From Hybos culiciformis (taxonomy: Eukaryota > Arthropoda > Insecta > Diptera > Hybotidae), in NCBI GenBank assembly GCA_964007475.1, contig OZ023273.1, positions 87,128,930 through 87,192,929 of the forward strand: a stretch of DNA of 64,000 bases, in the 5' to 3' direction. Of the stretch, positions 9,232 to 21,425 are shown in pieces (position 1 is the stretch's first letter; every line of letters starts with the position of its first letter). The notes under the pieces were generated by a model. The model saw nothing but the letters and a program-made list of their open reading frames with translations, ran no database searches and was not told the DNA's origin. Both the position numbers and the translations under genes were made by a program.

Positions 9232-11293
9232 AACTAACAATTTAAACTTTTTAATCGATAGCGGTGCTGCCCTGTCAGTGCTTCCTTTTTCATCGTTCAT
9301 TCACACAAATTACAACAAAACTTCAGACATATTCTTATCAGCAGCAAATGGTACAAATATTCCAACTTTTGGCATAAAACTTATCGAAGTGGATTTAAAT
9401 TTACGTAGGCCCTTCAGGCATAATTTTATTTTAGCAAAAGTCAATCGGCCTATCATTGGTGCTGATTTTTTGGGCAAATTCGGACTTTTAGTCGATCTTA
9501 ATAATAAACACCTAATAGACACAAACACCTCATTAAAAGTGAACGCATTCACAGCCAAAGACATCGATACTCCTACACCTCTAGCATTTAGTATTGAAAA
9601 TGAATTTAATGAAATCCTTCGTCAGTTTCCTAAGATTTTTGAACCACCCTCATTTAGAAATTCAGTCCCACATGCCGTGGTACCTCACATCATAACAACA
9701 GGCCCACTTCCCTTTTGTAAGCCTCGCCGTATGACACCAGATAAATTTAGGTCGGCTAAGATTGAATTCGATGAAATGGTAAAGTTGGGAATTTGTAGAC
9801 CGTCCTCCTCTTCAGCATCGTCACCTTTGCATCTAGTGGCAAAGAAGGATTGTGACGACTGGCGACCCTGTGGCGATTATCGCCTATTAAACTCAATAAC
9901 CGTACCTGACAGGTACCCGATTCCCCATATTCAGCATTTCCCAATTAGTTTACATAACTTCACTATATTTTCAAAAATTGATATTTTTCGTGCATATCAC
10001 CACATACCGGTGGCTGAAAAAGATGTGCACAAAACAGCAATTACCACACCTTTTGGACTTTTCGAATTCCCAAGAATGAGCTTTGGCCTTGGAAACGCAA
10101 GTCAATCATTCCAAAGATTCATGCATGAAGTCGTGGGGGACTTAAATTTCATTTTTGTCTACATTGATGATATTTTAGTGGCCAGTGAAAATAAGATTGA
10201 ACATAAAAAACATTTAAAAATTTTCGATCGACTAACACAATTTGGCCTTAATATTAAACTATCAAAATGCCTGTTTGGTGTTTCAGAGATAGATTTTCTA
10301 AGCTATACTATTACAAAAAACGGTATAAAACCAGCAACTGATCGAGTAAAAAATCTTTTAGAATTCCCACCTCCAAAATCAATCAAGCAAATAGAGCGCT
10401 TTGCAGGCATGGTAAATTATTACCATCGGTTTTTGCCTGGTTTAGCACATTTACTCAGTCCTATTTATTCACAATTAGCAAAACTTAAAAAATCTCGTAA
10501 TTGTTTTGATTGGCCAGAAAGTTGTGATAGAGCATTCACTAAAATAAAACAAGCAATTTCTGAAGCCACACTTCTCGTCCATGCAGTAGAAAATGCGCCT
10601 TTAAGCATTACCTCCGACGCCTCTGACAAAGCTGTTGGCGCTGTGTTACAGCAATTTAATGAAGAAAAATGGCAACCCTTAGCTTTCTTTTCTAAAAAAC
10701 TAAGTACTGCCGAAACTAAATACTCCGCGTTTGACAGAGAGCTCCTCGCAATATACTTATCAATAAAAAATTTTAGACATTTTGTAGAAGGTCGTTCATT
10801 TTCAATTTACACAGATCACAAACCGATAACTAATGCATTAACAACAAAAACGGAGCGAAGCCCCAGACAAGCAAGACACCTTGATTTCATTTCACAATTT
10901 ACGTCTGATATTCGTCACATAAGTGGTAAAAACAATGTAGTCGCTGATTTTCTGTCACGTTCCGACAGTGTTCATTCCATTAGTAATGATTTTCAACTCA
11001 CTTCTGAAACGTTCATAAAAGCCCAGGAAAACGATCTTGAAATCACAAAAATGTTAAACCAAAATTCAAACAGCACAAAAAATAATAAATTAAAGTTTAG
11101 TTATATTGAACTTCCACTTAGTTCACATAAACTACTTTGTGAAACTAGTACTAATCATAATAGACCTTTCGTCCCAAAACAATTGAGAAAAGCAGTATTT
11201 TCTACATTGCACGAACTTTCTCATGCTGGCATTAGAGCATCCAGAAAGCTCATTACAAGTCGTTATTTTTGGCCTTCTAGAACAAGGATATAG
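9149..11293 (+). pseudogene. pol: protease, reverse transcriptase, RNase H
   Basis: Open in the +1 frame relative to gag from 9149. Protease: [12 protein letters not shown] at 9262-9288 (catalytic DSG). Reverse transcriptase: [45 protein letters not shown] and the catalytic [10 protein letters not shown] (about residues 295-305 counting from 9278). RNase [18 protein letters not shown] and the downstream [11 protein letters not shown]. The frame ends at 11293 just after the integrase zinc-binding His pair ([16 protein letters not shown]). The YIDD and DSG motifs are intact, so decay is limited here; the copy is inactive because of lesions elsewhere. Confidence 0.85.
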
Positions 11294-12249
11294 GCGAACT
11301 CGTTAAGTCGTGCGTAAATTGTCAAAAATCAAAAATTAATAAACATACAAAATCAGGTTTCGATAGAATTAGCATGCGAAGTTGTAGGTTCGAGCACATT
11401 CATTTAGATCTGGTTGGTCCCTTACCACCATCAAACAATTTTTCTTATCTTTTAACTATAGTTGACAGGTTTTCTCGATGGTCAGAGGCATACCCATTAA
11501 AAGATATGTCAACCCAAACGGTTGCGAAGACATTCGTTTCAGAATACCTACCTCGTTTTGGTTGCCCGGGCACTTGAACGACAGATAGAGGAACTCAATT
11601 TGAATCACGTTTATTTCAAGAATTAACTAAATTAATAGGCGTTAACCGGATTCGCACAACCGCATATAATGCTCAAGCCAACGGTCTGGTAGAAAGGTTT
11701 CACCGTCAACTTAAAACATCCCTTATAGCACGTTGTAACACCGCAAATTGGGCGGAAGAATTACCATTTGTACTTTTAGGTGTTAGAATAGCTGTCAAAG
11801 AGGATTTGCAATGTTCACCAGCAGAAATGGTCTACGGCCAAACTTTAAAAATTCCCAGTGAAATTTTATTCCAAACAGAATCACCATGCTCCACGAACTC
11901 AAAGCTAACATCGGATTTTGTGACCAACTTGCGAAAAAATATGTTAAATTTACAAGCCAAAGAAACTCGCATTCCGTCAGATCAAACCATTTTTATACCA
12001 AAAGAACTATCTAAATGCTCTCATGTTTTCGTCCGGGTTGATAAAATTAAGCCTGCTTTGCACACTCCGTATGAAGGTCCTTTTTCAATCGTCCGAAGTT
12101 TCCGAAAAAATTTTATAATAGACATAAAAGGGAAAAACACATCAGTTTCGATAGGCAGACTAAAACCTGCCCACGGAATTTTAAGCAATTCTAAAATCAA
12201 AAATAATAATAATAATAAAGTTAAATTTAATTTAGATTTAAAAGATTAA
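11281..12249 (+). pseudogene. pol: integrase with GPY/F-like C-terminus
   Basis: Continues pol after a one-base frame change near 11280. CVNCQ completes the HHCC zinc motif. Catalytic core: D in HLDLVGPL (about 11405), D in TDRGTQFES (11581-11607) and E in [12 protein letters not shown] (11682-11717), the DD35E triad. An in-frame TGA at 11575-11577 lies just before the second Asp. The end has the GPY/F-type pattern YEGPFSIVR and SIGRLKPAH. Stop at 12247-12249. Confidence 0.8.
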
Positions 12250-12298
12250 ATTTTCATAACTACATGATATTGTACAGTGAAGTAATTTCAATAAATCT

Positions 12299-12312
12299 GA
12301 AAGGGGGGTAGA
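12299..12312 (+). other. Polypurine tract of gypsy element
   Basis: GAAAGGGGGGTAGA directly before the right LTR start; the expected plus-strand DNA primer position. It fixes the LTR start as TGTAGTG. Confidence 0.75.
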
Positions 12313-13288
12313 TGTAGTGTTCCATCCTAAATATTAATCTTCCCCTCAAATAATTAAATAAATCATAAAATCACTTTCGTTAAGTTTAATTGTTTTAATA
12401 GATCATTTATCTATAACAATTATCTATAACAATTAACAATTAATGACAAAATGAATAGGATTTATTTTCTACCTGATAATGTATTTTTAATATAAAATTT
12501 TAGTCTTAAGAAAAAGTTATAAGAATAAAGATCAGAACTACAGAAATAAAAAAGTATTTTATTTGATGACCAGAAGATCCACAGGACATTTTTTGATTTT
12601 GGGACATATTTGGATTTTGGGACATTTTTGATTTTGGGACATTTTTATTTTGGGACATTTTTTGATTTTGGGACATATTTGGATTTTAGGACATTTTTGA
12701 TTTCGGGACATTTTTGATTTTGGGACATTTTTGATTTTGGGACATTTTTGATTTTGGAACATTTTATGATTTTGAGACATTTTTGATTTTGGGACATTTT
12801 GGGATTTTGGGACAATTTGGATTTTGGGACATTTTAATTTGGGACATTTTTGGGACTTGAGCCTGAGTAGAAATCATATTGGAGAGTGATTGAGTGAAAT
12901 GAAATTATTGAGCGTCGACCTTTGACTGCGAAATATACAATCAAACAATCAAACAAACAAACAAACATACTATTCGGTTATCTCAAGGTAGAGGTCATGA
13001 TTCAAATATCCGGTCATAACTTTTGAACTATTGACCCCATCCCCTCATGCTAAGTACCGTTGGAAAGGTCTTGGAACGTAGATGCGAAAAATGTCATATG
13101 TCATCCAGAAAGGTCAAAAGGTGAAAAAAAAATTCAAATGGCCATAACTTGATGACCTTTTGACCTTTTTGGATGACATATGACATTCGCATCTACGTTC
13201 CAAGACCTTTCCAACGGTATCTAACATGAGGGGCTAGGGTCAACAGTTCAAAAATTCGAAAGTTAGCTGTATATATTGTCGTAAAGCT
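12313..13288 (+). repeat. Right LTR of gypsy element
   Basis: Same order as the left LTR: unique start, GATTTTGGGAC minisatellite (12590-12855), CAAA run, long hairpin (about 13020-13256). Because the left copy is truncated at 8480, the true end may lie further right; 13289-13400 contains an AATAAA (about 13347) and could be the remaining U5. Confidence 0.8.
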
Positions 13289-14318
13289 TCACACGTAGAG
13301 GTGCTTGCGTCACTCGGGGGACTGCCGTCCCCGGTGATAAAGAAAAGAATAAAAAGAGCTAAAAAAGTCAATACAACTCTTTATGAAATAAGAATAATTA
13401 AAAAACATTGTTCTGTTTGAGAGAGTTTTAACGGTGTGGGTCTATGACAATTGAAATTTTGCCAAAATCTATACGCAACTTAATGATTCTATAGTACAAT
13501 TTGAACAAATTATTATCAAAGACAAATTAAAATTTTAACTGAAACGTTCATCGCAAGTAAAAATTGAATATTGGAGTCATTTTAGTATAAATTTATAAAA
13601 TTATATACATATACGTATATCGTATTTTATATTTTTCCAAAAAAATTTTAATTAAATTTCTTAAAAACAAAATCAACACTCAAGCATAATAATTTCTTCG
13701 TATTTGTTTTTCTCTACAAAATTAAAATGAACAAGTTTTTATTTATCTTTTTAAGAATATTTTTTTTTTTACATTTTTCATAATAAATGAAACCGAAAAT
13801 ATACTCTCTCGTACATCTTTTGTTTTATTAATTTTTATTTTATTTTTAATTTTTTTAATAATAAGATGAAAAATTAAAAAATTAAAATTGAATAAATCAA
13901 TTTTATGCTATAAAAGAAAATGTATGCAATAAATAATAATTATCGTATAATAAAAAGGGCAAATAAACATAGACCGCATAGTAGGTACATACCTACTATA
14001 CTATGCTATTATACATATAATTATGGTATAAGGATACTTGAGACAAGATTTTCAATAATATTGTTTGTTTGCCAAAAGGACATTAAAAAAAAAATCTTCA
14101 TTACATCTTGGGATGCAAAAGATTTTCATGAAACTGATATTACATTTTTTATGAGCTTAGATGAAAATAAATTATGCATATACAAATAATATTGTCGCAA
14201 TAGGAAAGATACAATTAAAAGTTAAATTAAAGACGAATCATATATTGAAATATATAGAGATAGATAAACAGATGGTTTCAATTTAAAAAGCAAATAAAGT
14301 TCTGTTAAGATAGTTAAA
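13289..14318. other. A+T-rich spacer
   Basis: Beyond a possible LTR remainder (to about 13440) there is no gene or repeat. GC-rich stem GGGGGACTGCCGTCCCC at 13314-13330 is a short local hairpin. Confidence 0.4.
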
Positions 14319-14528
14319 CTATGTTAAAATTTTGAAGATGGAATAGCAATAGTTTGCGTCATATCTTTTACCTTCAGTTATGTCGAATTGCTCTTGATGA
14401 CACATTTTTATCAAGATTGCTACAGCATAATTAAATGGATTATTTTTTATTTTTGGTGACTTGAATGCATTTTCGTTGCAATATTCGTAGACCGGATAAG
14501 AAGTTCTGCAATTTCTTGGCAATTTCTG
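14319..14528 (-). CDS. Possible lone coding exon (hypothetical)
   Basis: Minus-strand open frame of about 68 codons: KLPRNCRTSYPVYEYCNENA (first 20), ending SIFKILT-stop at 14319. A candidate 3' splice acceptor TTATTAAGTTCAG ends at 14529, giving an in-phase terminal exon starting AAA. It has mixed, non-repetitive amino acid use with four Cys, unlike the surrounding shadow frames, which is why I list it. No other exon, polyadenylation signal or homologue is recognised. It could be the last exon of a gene with distant exons, a remnant, or chance. Confidence 0.3.
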   Translation of the reverse strand, partial: QKLPRNCRTSYPVYEYCNENAFKSPKIKNNPFNYAVAILIKMCHQEQFDITEGKRYDANYCYSIFKILT

Positions 14529-15288
14529 AACTTAATAATTAATTTGCACATTTATTTCTTAATTTGGTGGTGGTAAATATTATCAAAATAGAAAGCCTAA
14601 GCAGGGCGAAAGTTTTGAAACGCACCATTATTCGAGAAAGAAAACTATTTTCACTGCGATGCACAATTTGTTTACCAATAATTTTTCTTTTGATATTTAA
14701 GGCTGATATTTATTTTTAGAAAAAAATAATCAAGTCAAAATTAAAAATATAGTATAAAATCGTTAAATTTGTTTTTTTTTTTAATATTTTGAAAGAATTT
14801 TAAAACCACATTTCTACCACAAAAAATATTTACACACTTTTAACGATGTAAATTATGAAATTACGCCAGCTTTTAAATGCTTTAAAGGTAGAAATAGAAA
14901 CCATACAATCCAATCACTTAATTTAAGTACAAATTGGATGAATTACATTACAATAGAAAACGAGGTTTCAATTCTGACCTCAACTGAACGGGTCTTCTAA
15001 AATTTACGTCATTGATGATGCAACTAACACGTTGATTCAATTATTGAAGTTGTGATGATGTAAACAAGTAAAATTCCCCTTATAATCCCGATTCAATAGC
15101 GAGACAGTGCATAACTCCAAGCAGCCAGTAATCATGGGATATAGTTTTTTTTCCTATATATGGAAGCAATAAAACTTTTTTTTTTTTTACTGTAGCAGAC
15201 ACTCTCTATTTCCATAAAAGTTAAACACACATTTTATTTGATATGGAAATCCAATTCCGATTGTCTAAAATAACATAATTTCTTTTTC
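14529..15288. other. A+T-rich spacer
   Basis: No coding signal or recognised repeat. Confidence 0.4.
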
Positions 15289-15290
15289 TA

Positions 15291-15586
15291 CACTGAAAAA
15301 ACAGATTTCGTTAGGTATATTTTTTGTTACGAGCTAGTGGATGACGTTAGCAAAATTTGCTATTTGTTTTAACAAGGAAAAATAACTAATAATTTGACGT
15401 TTTAGTATCTGTTCATATGATTATAGCAATAATTGTCATAAAAATTTCAGAAGCTTGCCACATATTTTTGGACGATTTAAGCAATATTTCAAGCACATAC
15501 TGACAGAAAATGTTGCAGTTTTAGTTATACTTATAACTTTATAACTAATCAATATAGCTAATCTTCCAACAATTTTTTTTTCAGTG
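15291..15586. mobile_element. TA-flanked MITE, family A copy 1
   Basis: Starts CACTGAAAAAACAGA, ends TTTTTTTTTCAGTG; TA at 15289-15290 and 15587-15588. Shares interior with the copies at 16947 and 27534: TATATTTTTTG near the left, GACGT-AGCAAAATTTGCTAT, ATATTTTTGGA, and the CATACTGACAGAAAAT motif near the right. 296 bp, no coding. TA duplication and CAGTG ends suggest Tc1/mariner origin. Confidence 0.8.
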
Positions 15587-15588
15587 TA

Positions 15589-16944
15589 AGTATAAAAAAA
15601 ATTCCCATAAATCAAATAAATTTCTAGCAGTACGTATGTATATGTTTTTTAGTTTTGAAAGATTATAACAAAAAAAATCTACGAAAAAAAAATCGATAAA
15701 ATTTTTTTGCCGGAAAATAAAAACTATACATTTGAACATATTTACATGCATTCATCATTTACCCGCAATCATTTTAATTTTTTATTTATTTCTTTTTTTA
15801 TTTTCCCATATTATTTATCCTGATCTACATACATGGATGACTTACCTTCAATTTTAGTTTAAAAAAAAGAATAAATTTAAGTTGTTTTAGAATATATTTT
15901 TATAACATTTATTATAGTATCTTGTATATATGTAATTATGTATATATGTATATAATATAAAGATTTTTTATTTTATTTTTCCAAATGAGGAGTAATTCAA
16001 TGAATATTGTTGTGGATAAAAAGATAAATGCAACAATAATGTAAAAATAAAATTTGAAAATTTATCAATTTTAAAAATAAAGAGAAATTATTTTTAGTAT
16101 TTCTTTTTCTTTTTTTTAATGTGTTTTTAAATTCACGTACAAATAACAGTCCTATGGAAAGATTTGAAAAAATAAAAATAACTAATGGATTGGTTAGGAT
16201 CCATACGTTATGTCTTATTAAATGAACAAATTAATTAAAATTAAAATTTTGAGTAGTATTTATCAAGTAAGTACGTCATAGTAATTTAGTAATAAGAGTT
16301 ATAGTATAAAAATGGAATTGGCCTAATTCTGAAATAGTCCTGGAATTTATCTCTTTTTCCTCATTTAAAAATACATTCCTTCAAGGAATAGTATTAAAAA
16401 TTCACATTTTAAAAAACATTCTAAATCGAATTTTTCGAATTAAATTATTGGTCTAAAACTATAAGAATAAAAATGGAATTAAAGTGAAAAACATTTTAGG
16501 GCGCAAACTAGCGAGAAATTTATGAGGAACTAACATCTAAACTAATAAAAATAATGAAAATAATATGATAATTATTTCAAGTGTCATGCTAACATTTAAG
16601 CAAAAATATAAATATTATTCAATTAAATTTGAAATAATATATACGTTGGACTTATGATTCCAAAACTGTATAAATACTATATTAAAGCCGTTTAAGAAGA
16701 AAATTCGACAACAGATTTAAAGCTTCACTTCGAAAAAGCGGAGGAAAATCAGCTATCAAATATAGCAAAAAGATTATATCTGAGACCATAGTAATTTTTT
16801 GCAGATGTGCTAAAAATATTATAATATTATTATGAAATATTTAATAACCCCCAATACTGAATTGTAGCAAAAGTTGATAAGTAAAAATTATAGTTTTTAC
16901 TGTTTTTTTTTGCGAAAAATAAATTAAAAAACATTTTTTTTTTC
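15589..16944. other. A+T-rich spacer
   Basis: No gene or repeat recognised. Confidence 0.4.
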
Positions 16945-16946
16945 TA

Positions 16947-17312
16947 CACTGACAAAACATATAGCTGCGGCAGCTATATTTTCTGTATATTTTATCCAAG
17001 CGAACTAAAGGATGAAGTTAACAAAATTTGCTATTTCTTCTACTCTATAAAATATATATTTATAATTTTATAGCATTATTTACCATAAAAATTGCAGAAA
17101 TTCATATTGTGTACAAAAACAATAAAAATTATAGTTTTCGAGTAGCAAATTTTGCTACAATTCAATTGTTATATATTTTTGGACGAATTATATTATGTAT
17201 TATGTAATAAACGCAAAATTTTTAGCACATACTAATCAGATAAGAGTTTTTCAGCTGATTCATATAAGCTGATTCTTATACCTAATTTCCCGACGAGTTT
17301 ATTTTTTCAGTA
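16947..17312. mobile_element. TA-flanked MITE, family A copy 2
   Basis: Starts CACTGACAAAACATATAGCT after TA (16945-16946); ends TTTTTTCAGTA before TA (17313-17314), the final G mutated. Interior shares AGCTGCGGCAGCTAT, CAAATTTTGCTACAATTCAA and ATATATTTTTGGA with copy 3. Length 366 bp. Confidence 0.8.
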
Positions 17313-17314
17313 TA

Positions 17315-18199
17315 ATAATAATATATTTATAATACGATATTTTTAACTATACATAACTTGTGCAAAGCAAAGAGAATTTATGAAAGGGAGGGACAAAAAA
17401 AAAAATAACATGATATATTGAATTCAATTAAAAATTTTCACAGCCAAAAATATAAAAAATGGTGTTAGCAATAAATATTTCGTTTTAATTTTTTATAAGA
17501 CTAGAATAAATAAAAAACTAAAAAAAAACTTATTACTTATATAAAAGTGACGCGACAGTAACCATTTTTTATAACTTTTCTACAAAAAATAATTAAAATT
17601 TTGTTCACATCGGTTTTAATGTTGAGTACGAAATGAATAAAAGCTTAATGAAAATTGTATACAAACAAAAAATAATCCTCATCAGTCGAATAGCATTTAT
17701 TTTTTATCATATTTTTTTTATTATTTAGTTTTTTTTTTTTCAACAGAAAAGTAAGTCCAAAGTTTTTATTTTGTAAGCATGCCTTTTTTTTTTTTTTTTC
17801 TTAAAACTATTCAGATTTTTTTGCAAAGAAAATTTTTTGCTATGAGCATCAGGTGAAATATTTGTCCTTTCACTTGAGAACCATGTATTAAAACAATTGC
17901 TTTACTTTTAACTAAAATAAAAAACAACTACTTTAAATAATTGTAGTACGTCCTACATATTTATAACAACACATTGACGCGAAATTTGTTCCAATATATT
18001 TAAGCATAAAGTCGTAATATTAAACAAAATATTACGCCAAAAGCTATTTAATCGGAAGATTTAAAGGTATACACCAAAAAAGTGTAAAAATTTTTATTAA
18101 AAAAAAAAAAAATTAAAAAAAAAATTTTTTCTTATTTTTTTGTTTAATTGCTTTTATTTTTTTTATACTTTATTTTTTTATTCTAATTTCTTCTTATTT
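17315..18199. other. A+T-rich spacer
   Basis: Long A/T runs, no gene. The T-rich tract at 18090-18200 is the tail of the tRNA-like repeat that follows on the minus strand. Confidence 0.4.
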
Positions 18200-18204
18200 A
18201 ATTT

Positions 18205-18270
18205 TGTCTGCAGGATTCGAACCTCGCTATTTAGAATTGTAATCCAACAGCTTTACAACTCAGCTATGGT
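18205..18270 (-). other. tRNA-like repeat head
   Basis: Minus strand: box A-like TAGCTGAGTTGTAAAGC, anticodon-loop-like TTACAAT, box B GGTTCGAATCC, followed by an A-rich tail. Same layout as 6513-6580 and 24276-24340. Stems are imperfect, so a tRNA-derived SINE or pseudogene. Confidence 0.55.
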
Positions 18271-18274
18271 AATG

Positions 18275-19774
18275 AAATTTTAGACTCCATTTGGTTTCAT
18301 GGTTTCACGTAAATACATTTTAGAGTCGCCGAAATTTTTTTAAAACTTAAAAATTTTTATAGTAGTACGAAAACCAAAAATTATTTCAAACCCACTTTAT
18401 ACAACCCATTAATTTGAATTCTTGAATTAAAAAAATATTTGCCAATAAATTATGTTTTTTGATGTTATATAAAAAAATGTTTCAAAATTTTTACTTTGGG
18501 TCGCAAAAAAAATTCCTTACGTGAATAGGGTCTCCAACTAAAAAAGTTTGAGAAACCCTGATTTATAGAAAACTTTAGGCTAACAACATCCCACATTCCA
18601 AACGTCGTACTGTCTGATGTTTTTAGTAGTTGACATAATATAATTGGTGATAATTTAGCTTTTCCGCACATTGTTTGAGAGTGGTTATTCGGTGCAAACC
18701 AGGAAGCAAGCTATTTACTTAGCAATATGGGTTCATCCAAATACTTACCAGTTACAAATTTAAAAAAAAATTAAAAATTTTGTTACATAACATTATTTTC
18801 TTATTTTCATTTTTCTTTTTGAATGAATGACATTGCTGTCATTTCTGTTGTTCAGCTACTAATTCCAGCTTTTTCACAATGATTTCGAATGGGTTCAAAA
18901 TGTAGCTAATGCAGTTAATTGTTATAATTAAAGTGCTAAATATTTTTTTTTTTTTCGTTTAATTCAAAATTAAGTTGTTTTTTTTAATTAGAAAAACAAA
19001 TATTTAAATATTGTACGCTTAATGCACATTTGGGCGTCTATAACAGCATGATGTTTAAAAACCCGTGCATGTTGTCTTAAACAAACAAACTAATTAGGTA
19101 CCGTTCAAGTTTAAGAAACGGTGATAATTTTACAAAAAGACACTGCGTCTCAAATTAAAAAAAAGAAAGGGGTTAATCCCTGGAGCCCCGCAGGGACACA
19201 AGCGAGTCATGTGCTTGATTTGCTGTTGGGCAGTTTGTGCAAAAAGGTTAAGTTGCGAAAAAAAAGAGGTAGTGCCTGTTTGGAAAAATGCCTTAGTGTT
19301 TAAAAGAAAATAGGTATGGTGACATTTCGCTCATTTTTTTTGTTTTAGACACCATGTTATACCATGACAAGTTGCCGTACATTTATCTAAACCGGTATAT
19401 ACCACTAAATTATTTAGACATACTCCTAAATAAGATTCATACATCCTTAATTTCATAATAACCCTTATCGCATAATAATGTGCAGAAAGTGCATGGGTGT
19501 ATATATCAACTATACAAACATCAACTGAACATAATAAATTATTACTCTTTTTGACTTGGCAAAGAATTGTACAGAAAATGTATGTCCAAATTTCAAAAAA
19601 TATAATTTTTTTTTTTTTTTCAAATCGCTGTTGATAGAAAATTTTTGATAATTTTACTTCCATACACATTATCCATATCATTTTTCCAGTGTATGAACAC
19701 AAACAGAAAACAAGAAAATTTTCATTTTCAACTTTTTTTGCAATAAATTGAGGTGAGATGTAAAAAATGGCCGA
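18275..19774. other. A+T-rich spacer, no gene supported
   Basis: A 156-codon frame exists on the minus strand at 19331-19801 but it overlaps the start of the next repeat, is unlike any family I know, and has no splice or promoter support. Nothing else seen. Confidence 0.35.
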
Positions 19775-19783
19775 TATTATTTG

Positions 19784-20058
19784 GATTTGCGGACAATTCA
19801 CCGTATTACAATTTACCGTATAGCAATTTTAGTATTACAATTCACCGTATGGTAATTCACCGTATAGCAATTCACCGTATAGCAATTCACCGTATAGCAA
19901 TTCACCGTTTTGGTTATGTTTGGCGTCGCATATTGTGTTTTGATGTTTTATAAACATACTTATTATAAAATTACTCAATACATAACATAAACGGTGAAAT
20001 ATTCATACGGTGAATTGCTCATACGGTAAATTGCTTATACGGTGAATTGTCCGATCCC
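19784..20058. mobile_element. Small element with 9-bp TSD and CAATTCACCGTAT repeats
   Basis: Flanked by identical TATTATTTG at 19775-19783 and 20059-20067. Both ends carry CGGACAATTCACCGTAT in inverted orientation, preceded by GATTTG (left) and GGGAT (right, reversed). Subterminal tandem CAATTCACCGTATAG (period 15) at 19850-19908 faces inverted copies at 19990-20045. 275 bp, no coding. A 9-bp TSD fits a Mutator-like element. Confidence 0.75.
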
Positions 20059-20067
20059 TATTATTTG

Positions 20068-20980
20068 ATATCGGGTTTGGTGTGAATATTTTTCGATAAC
20101 ATTAACAACAATTTAAGTGTCAAATTAAATTAATAAATGAGCATAAAACGTCATTTTCTTTTAAATAAAATACAGGAAATTGTTAAAATCTTTATATATA
20201 AATATTTTGCAAATTTGTCTACGAAACAAACACAAAAAAATGTTATAATTTAGTTTCATAATATTTTAAGATTAATTTGATGTACACAAAATATTGTTTC
20301 TTATGTGTACCTCCGAAATACACAACCGAAATCAAATCAATAAATAACTTTTGATATTTTAGTTGTTAAAAAAATCGCTATACTTTAAATAAATTCGATT
20401 TGGAAGCTATCTTTCGAAAAAAGATTTACTTAAAGTTTAGCTATAGCTATAAATATAATGTATTAAACAACCAGCTAATTTTACATAATTCATATAATGT
20501 AAATAAATATAATGTAAATGTATCATACGTTAAATATAAAATTCTTAATTCTCTTTTCAAAAAAGTTAAAAATTTATTTATTTTTATCCAGAAAAAGATA
20601 TTTCATCCCGGATGACACTATTTTGTCATAAATGTACAAAAAACTACTCATTTAATAAAGAATCAAGCGCATTGTATTTAAAAATATTAATGCTTTTAAA
20701 TATTTTCAACTTACAACATCATTAAAATAAAAAAATGTTAAATTTAAAGTTGTAATAAAAATAAATAAAAAAAACATTTCCTTAATTTTTTTTTTTCAAT
20801 TTTTATTTTTTATAAAATTCTGAAATTGAAATATTTTGTTGGATTTCTGGAAAATCATGACAAAAAAGAAATTTATAGAATCAATTTAATTATACAATAT
20901 TATAAATTTTTGTTTTATTTTTATATTGTATTTGCTGATTAATATGATAAGCTAAATAAATTTACGCGAATTTTGTATAT
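20068..20980. other. A+T-rich spacer
   Basis: No gene; one tandem-like patch of AATATAATGTAAA at 20450-20525. Confidence 0.4.
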
Positions 20981-21425
20981 AACTAGATGGAATACCCGGT
21001 TTCACACTGGAGTGCCGAACTTATATTAATCATTCTTCCGCCTCTTCTTTCACCTCCCATCTCCTCCCTACCCTGCGCCAACCTTCCGCCCCTTCCTTCC
21101 GCTTTCCCCTCCACCCATCCCTTCGGTCGCTTACTTCCGCCTCTACCTTCCGATCTCCCATCTGCCCCTCCTTCCCGCCTTGACCGAAGGCGCGATGTAT
21201 AAAGAATATTTTACGTAATTTTTTTACACCTTGGGTTACATTATTGTAGTTTTAGTAAGGATCCCTAATTTTTTTGCAAATATAATATAGCCTTTGTCAC
21301 CCGGGGATAGTGCGTAGCTTCCCAAAGAATTTTCAAATTGGTTCAGTAGTTCGGAGCCTGTTCAATGCAAAAAAAAACAAACATACAAACAATCAAATCT
21401 TTCCCCTTATAATATTATAATATAA
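20981..21425 (+). repeat. LINE/SINE-like repeat with C-rich body
   Basis: Starts AACTAGATGGAATACCCGG and ends with GGTTCAGTAGTTCGGAGCC, then A/C-rich CAAACATACAAACAATCAAA and an A+T-rich TATAATATTATAA tail. Such ends are typical of RTE-type or related SINE 3' ends in arthropods. The middle (21030-21180) is a CT-rich run of CTTCCGCC/CCTCC. A related 5' end (reversed, GCCGTCAACCCGTGCTAAGC) lies at 32650-32685. Confidence 0.5.

Larger units (their letters stand above)
7472..13288 (+). mobile_element. Ty3/gypsy LTR retrotransposon, decayed
   Basis: Two long direct repeats (LTRs) starting TGTAGTGTTCCATCC at 7472 and 12313 enclose gag and pol on the plus strand, with a polypurine tract just before the right LTR. 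Pol order is protease, reverse transcriptase, RNase H, integrase, which defines Ty3/gypsy. Gag type and the GPY/F-like end of integrase resemble CsRn1-type insect elements (inference). There is no envelope frame. Damage: the end of the left LTR, primer site and gag N-terminus are deleted, pol has a frameshift near 11280 and an in-frame stop at 11575. No convincing target-site duplication; the right boundary could lie beyond 13288. Confidence 0.85.

Noticed and set aside
12250..12312. An envelope gene for the plus-strand gypsy element (and for the minus-strand one at 46760-47399)
   Set aside because: Only short non-coding sequence separates integrase from the polypurine tract; no env-like frame is present.
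13314..13330. GC hairpin GGGGGACTGCCGTCCCC as a terminator
   Set aside because: A single short stem with no adjacent gene; may be part of the gypsy LTR end.
19331..19801. 156-codon minus-strand ORF
   Set aside because: No recognisable motif, runs into the repeat at 19784, and biased composition suggests chance.
20987..21202. Proline/serine-rich ORF of 71 codons
   Set aside because: Comes from the CT-rich body of a LINE/SINE-like repeat; no domain, no regulatory context.
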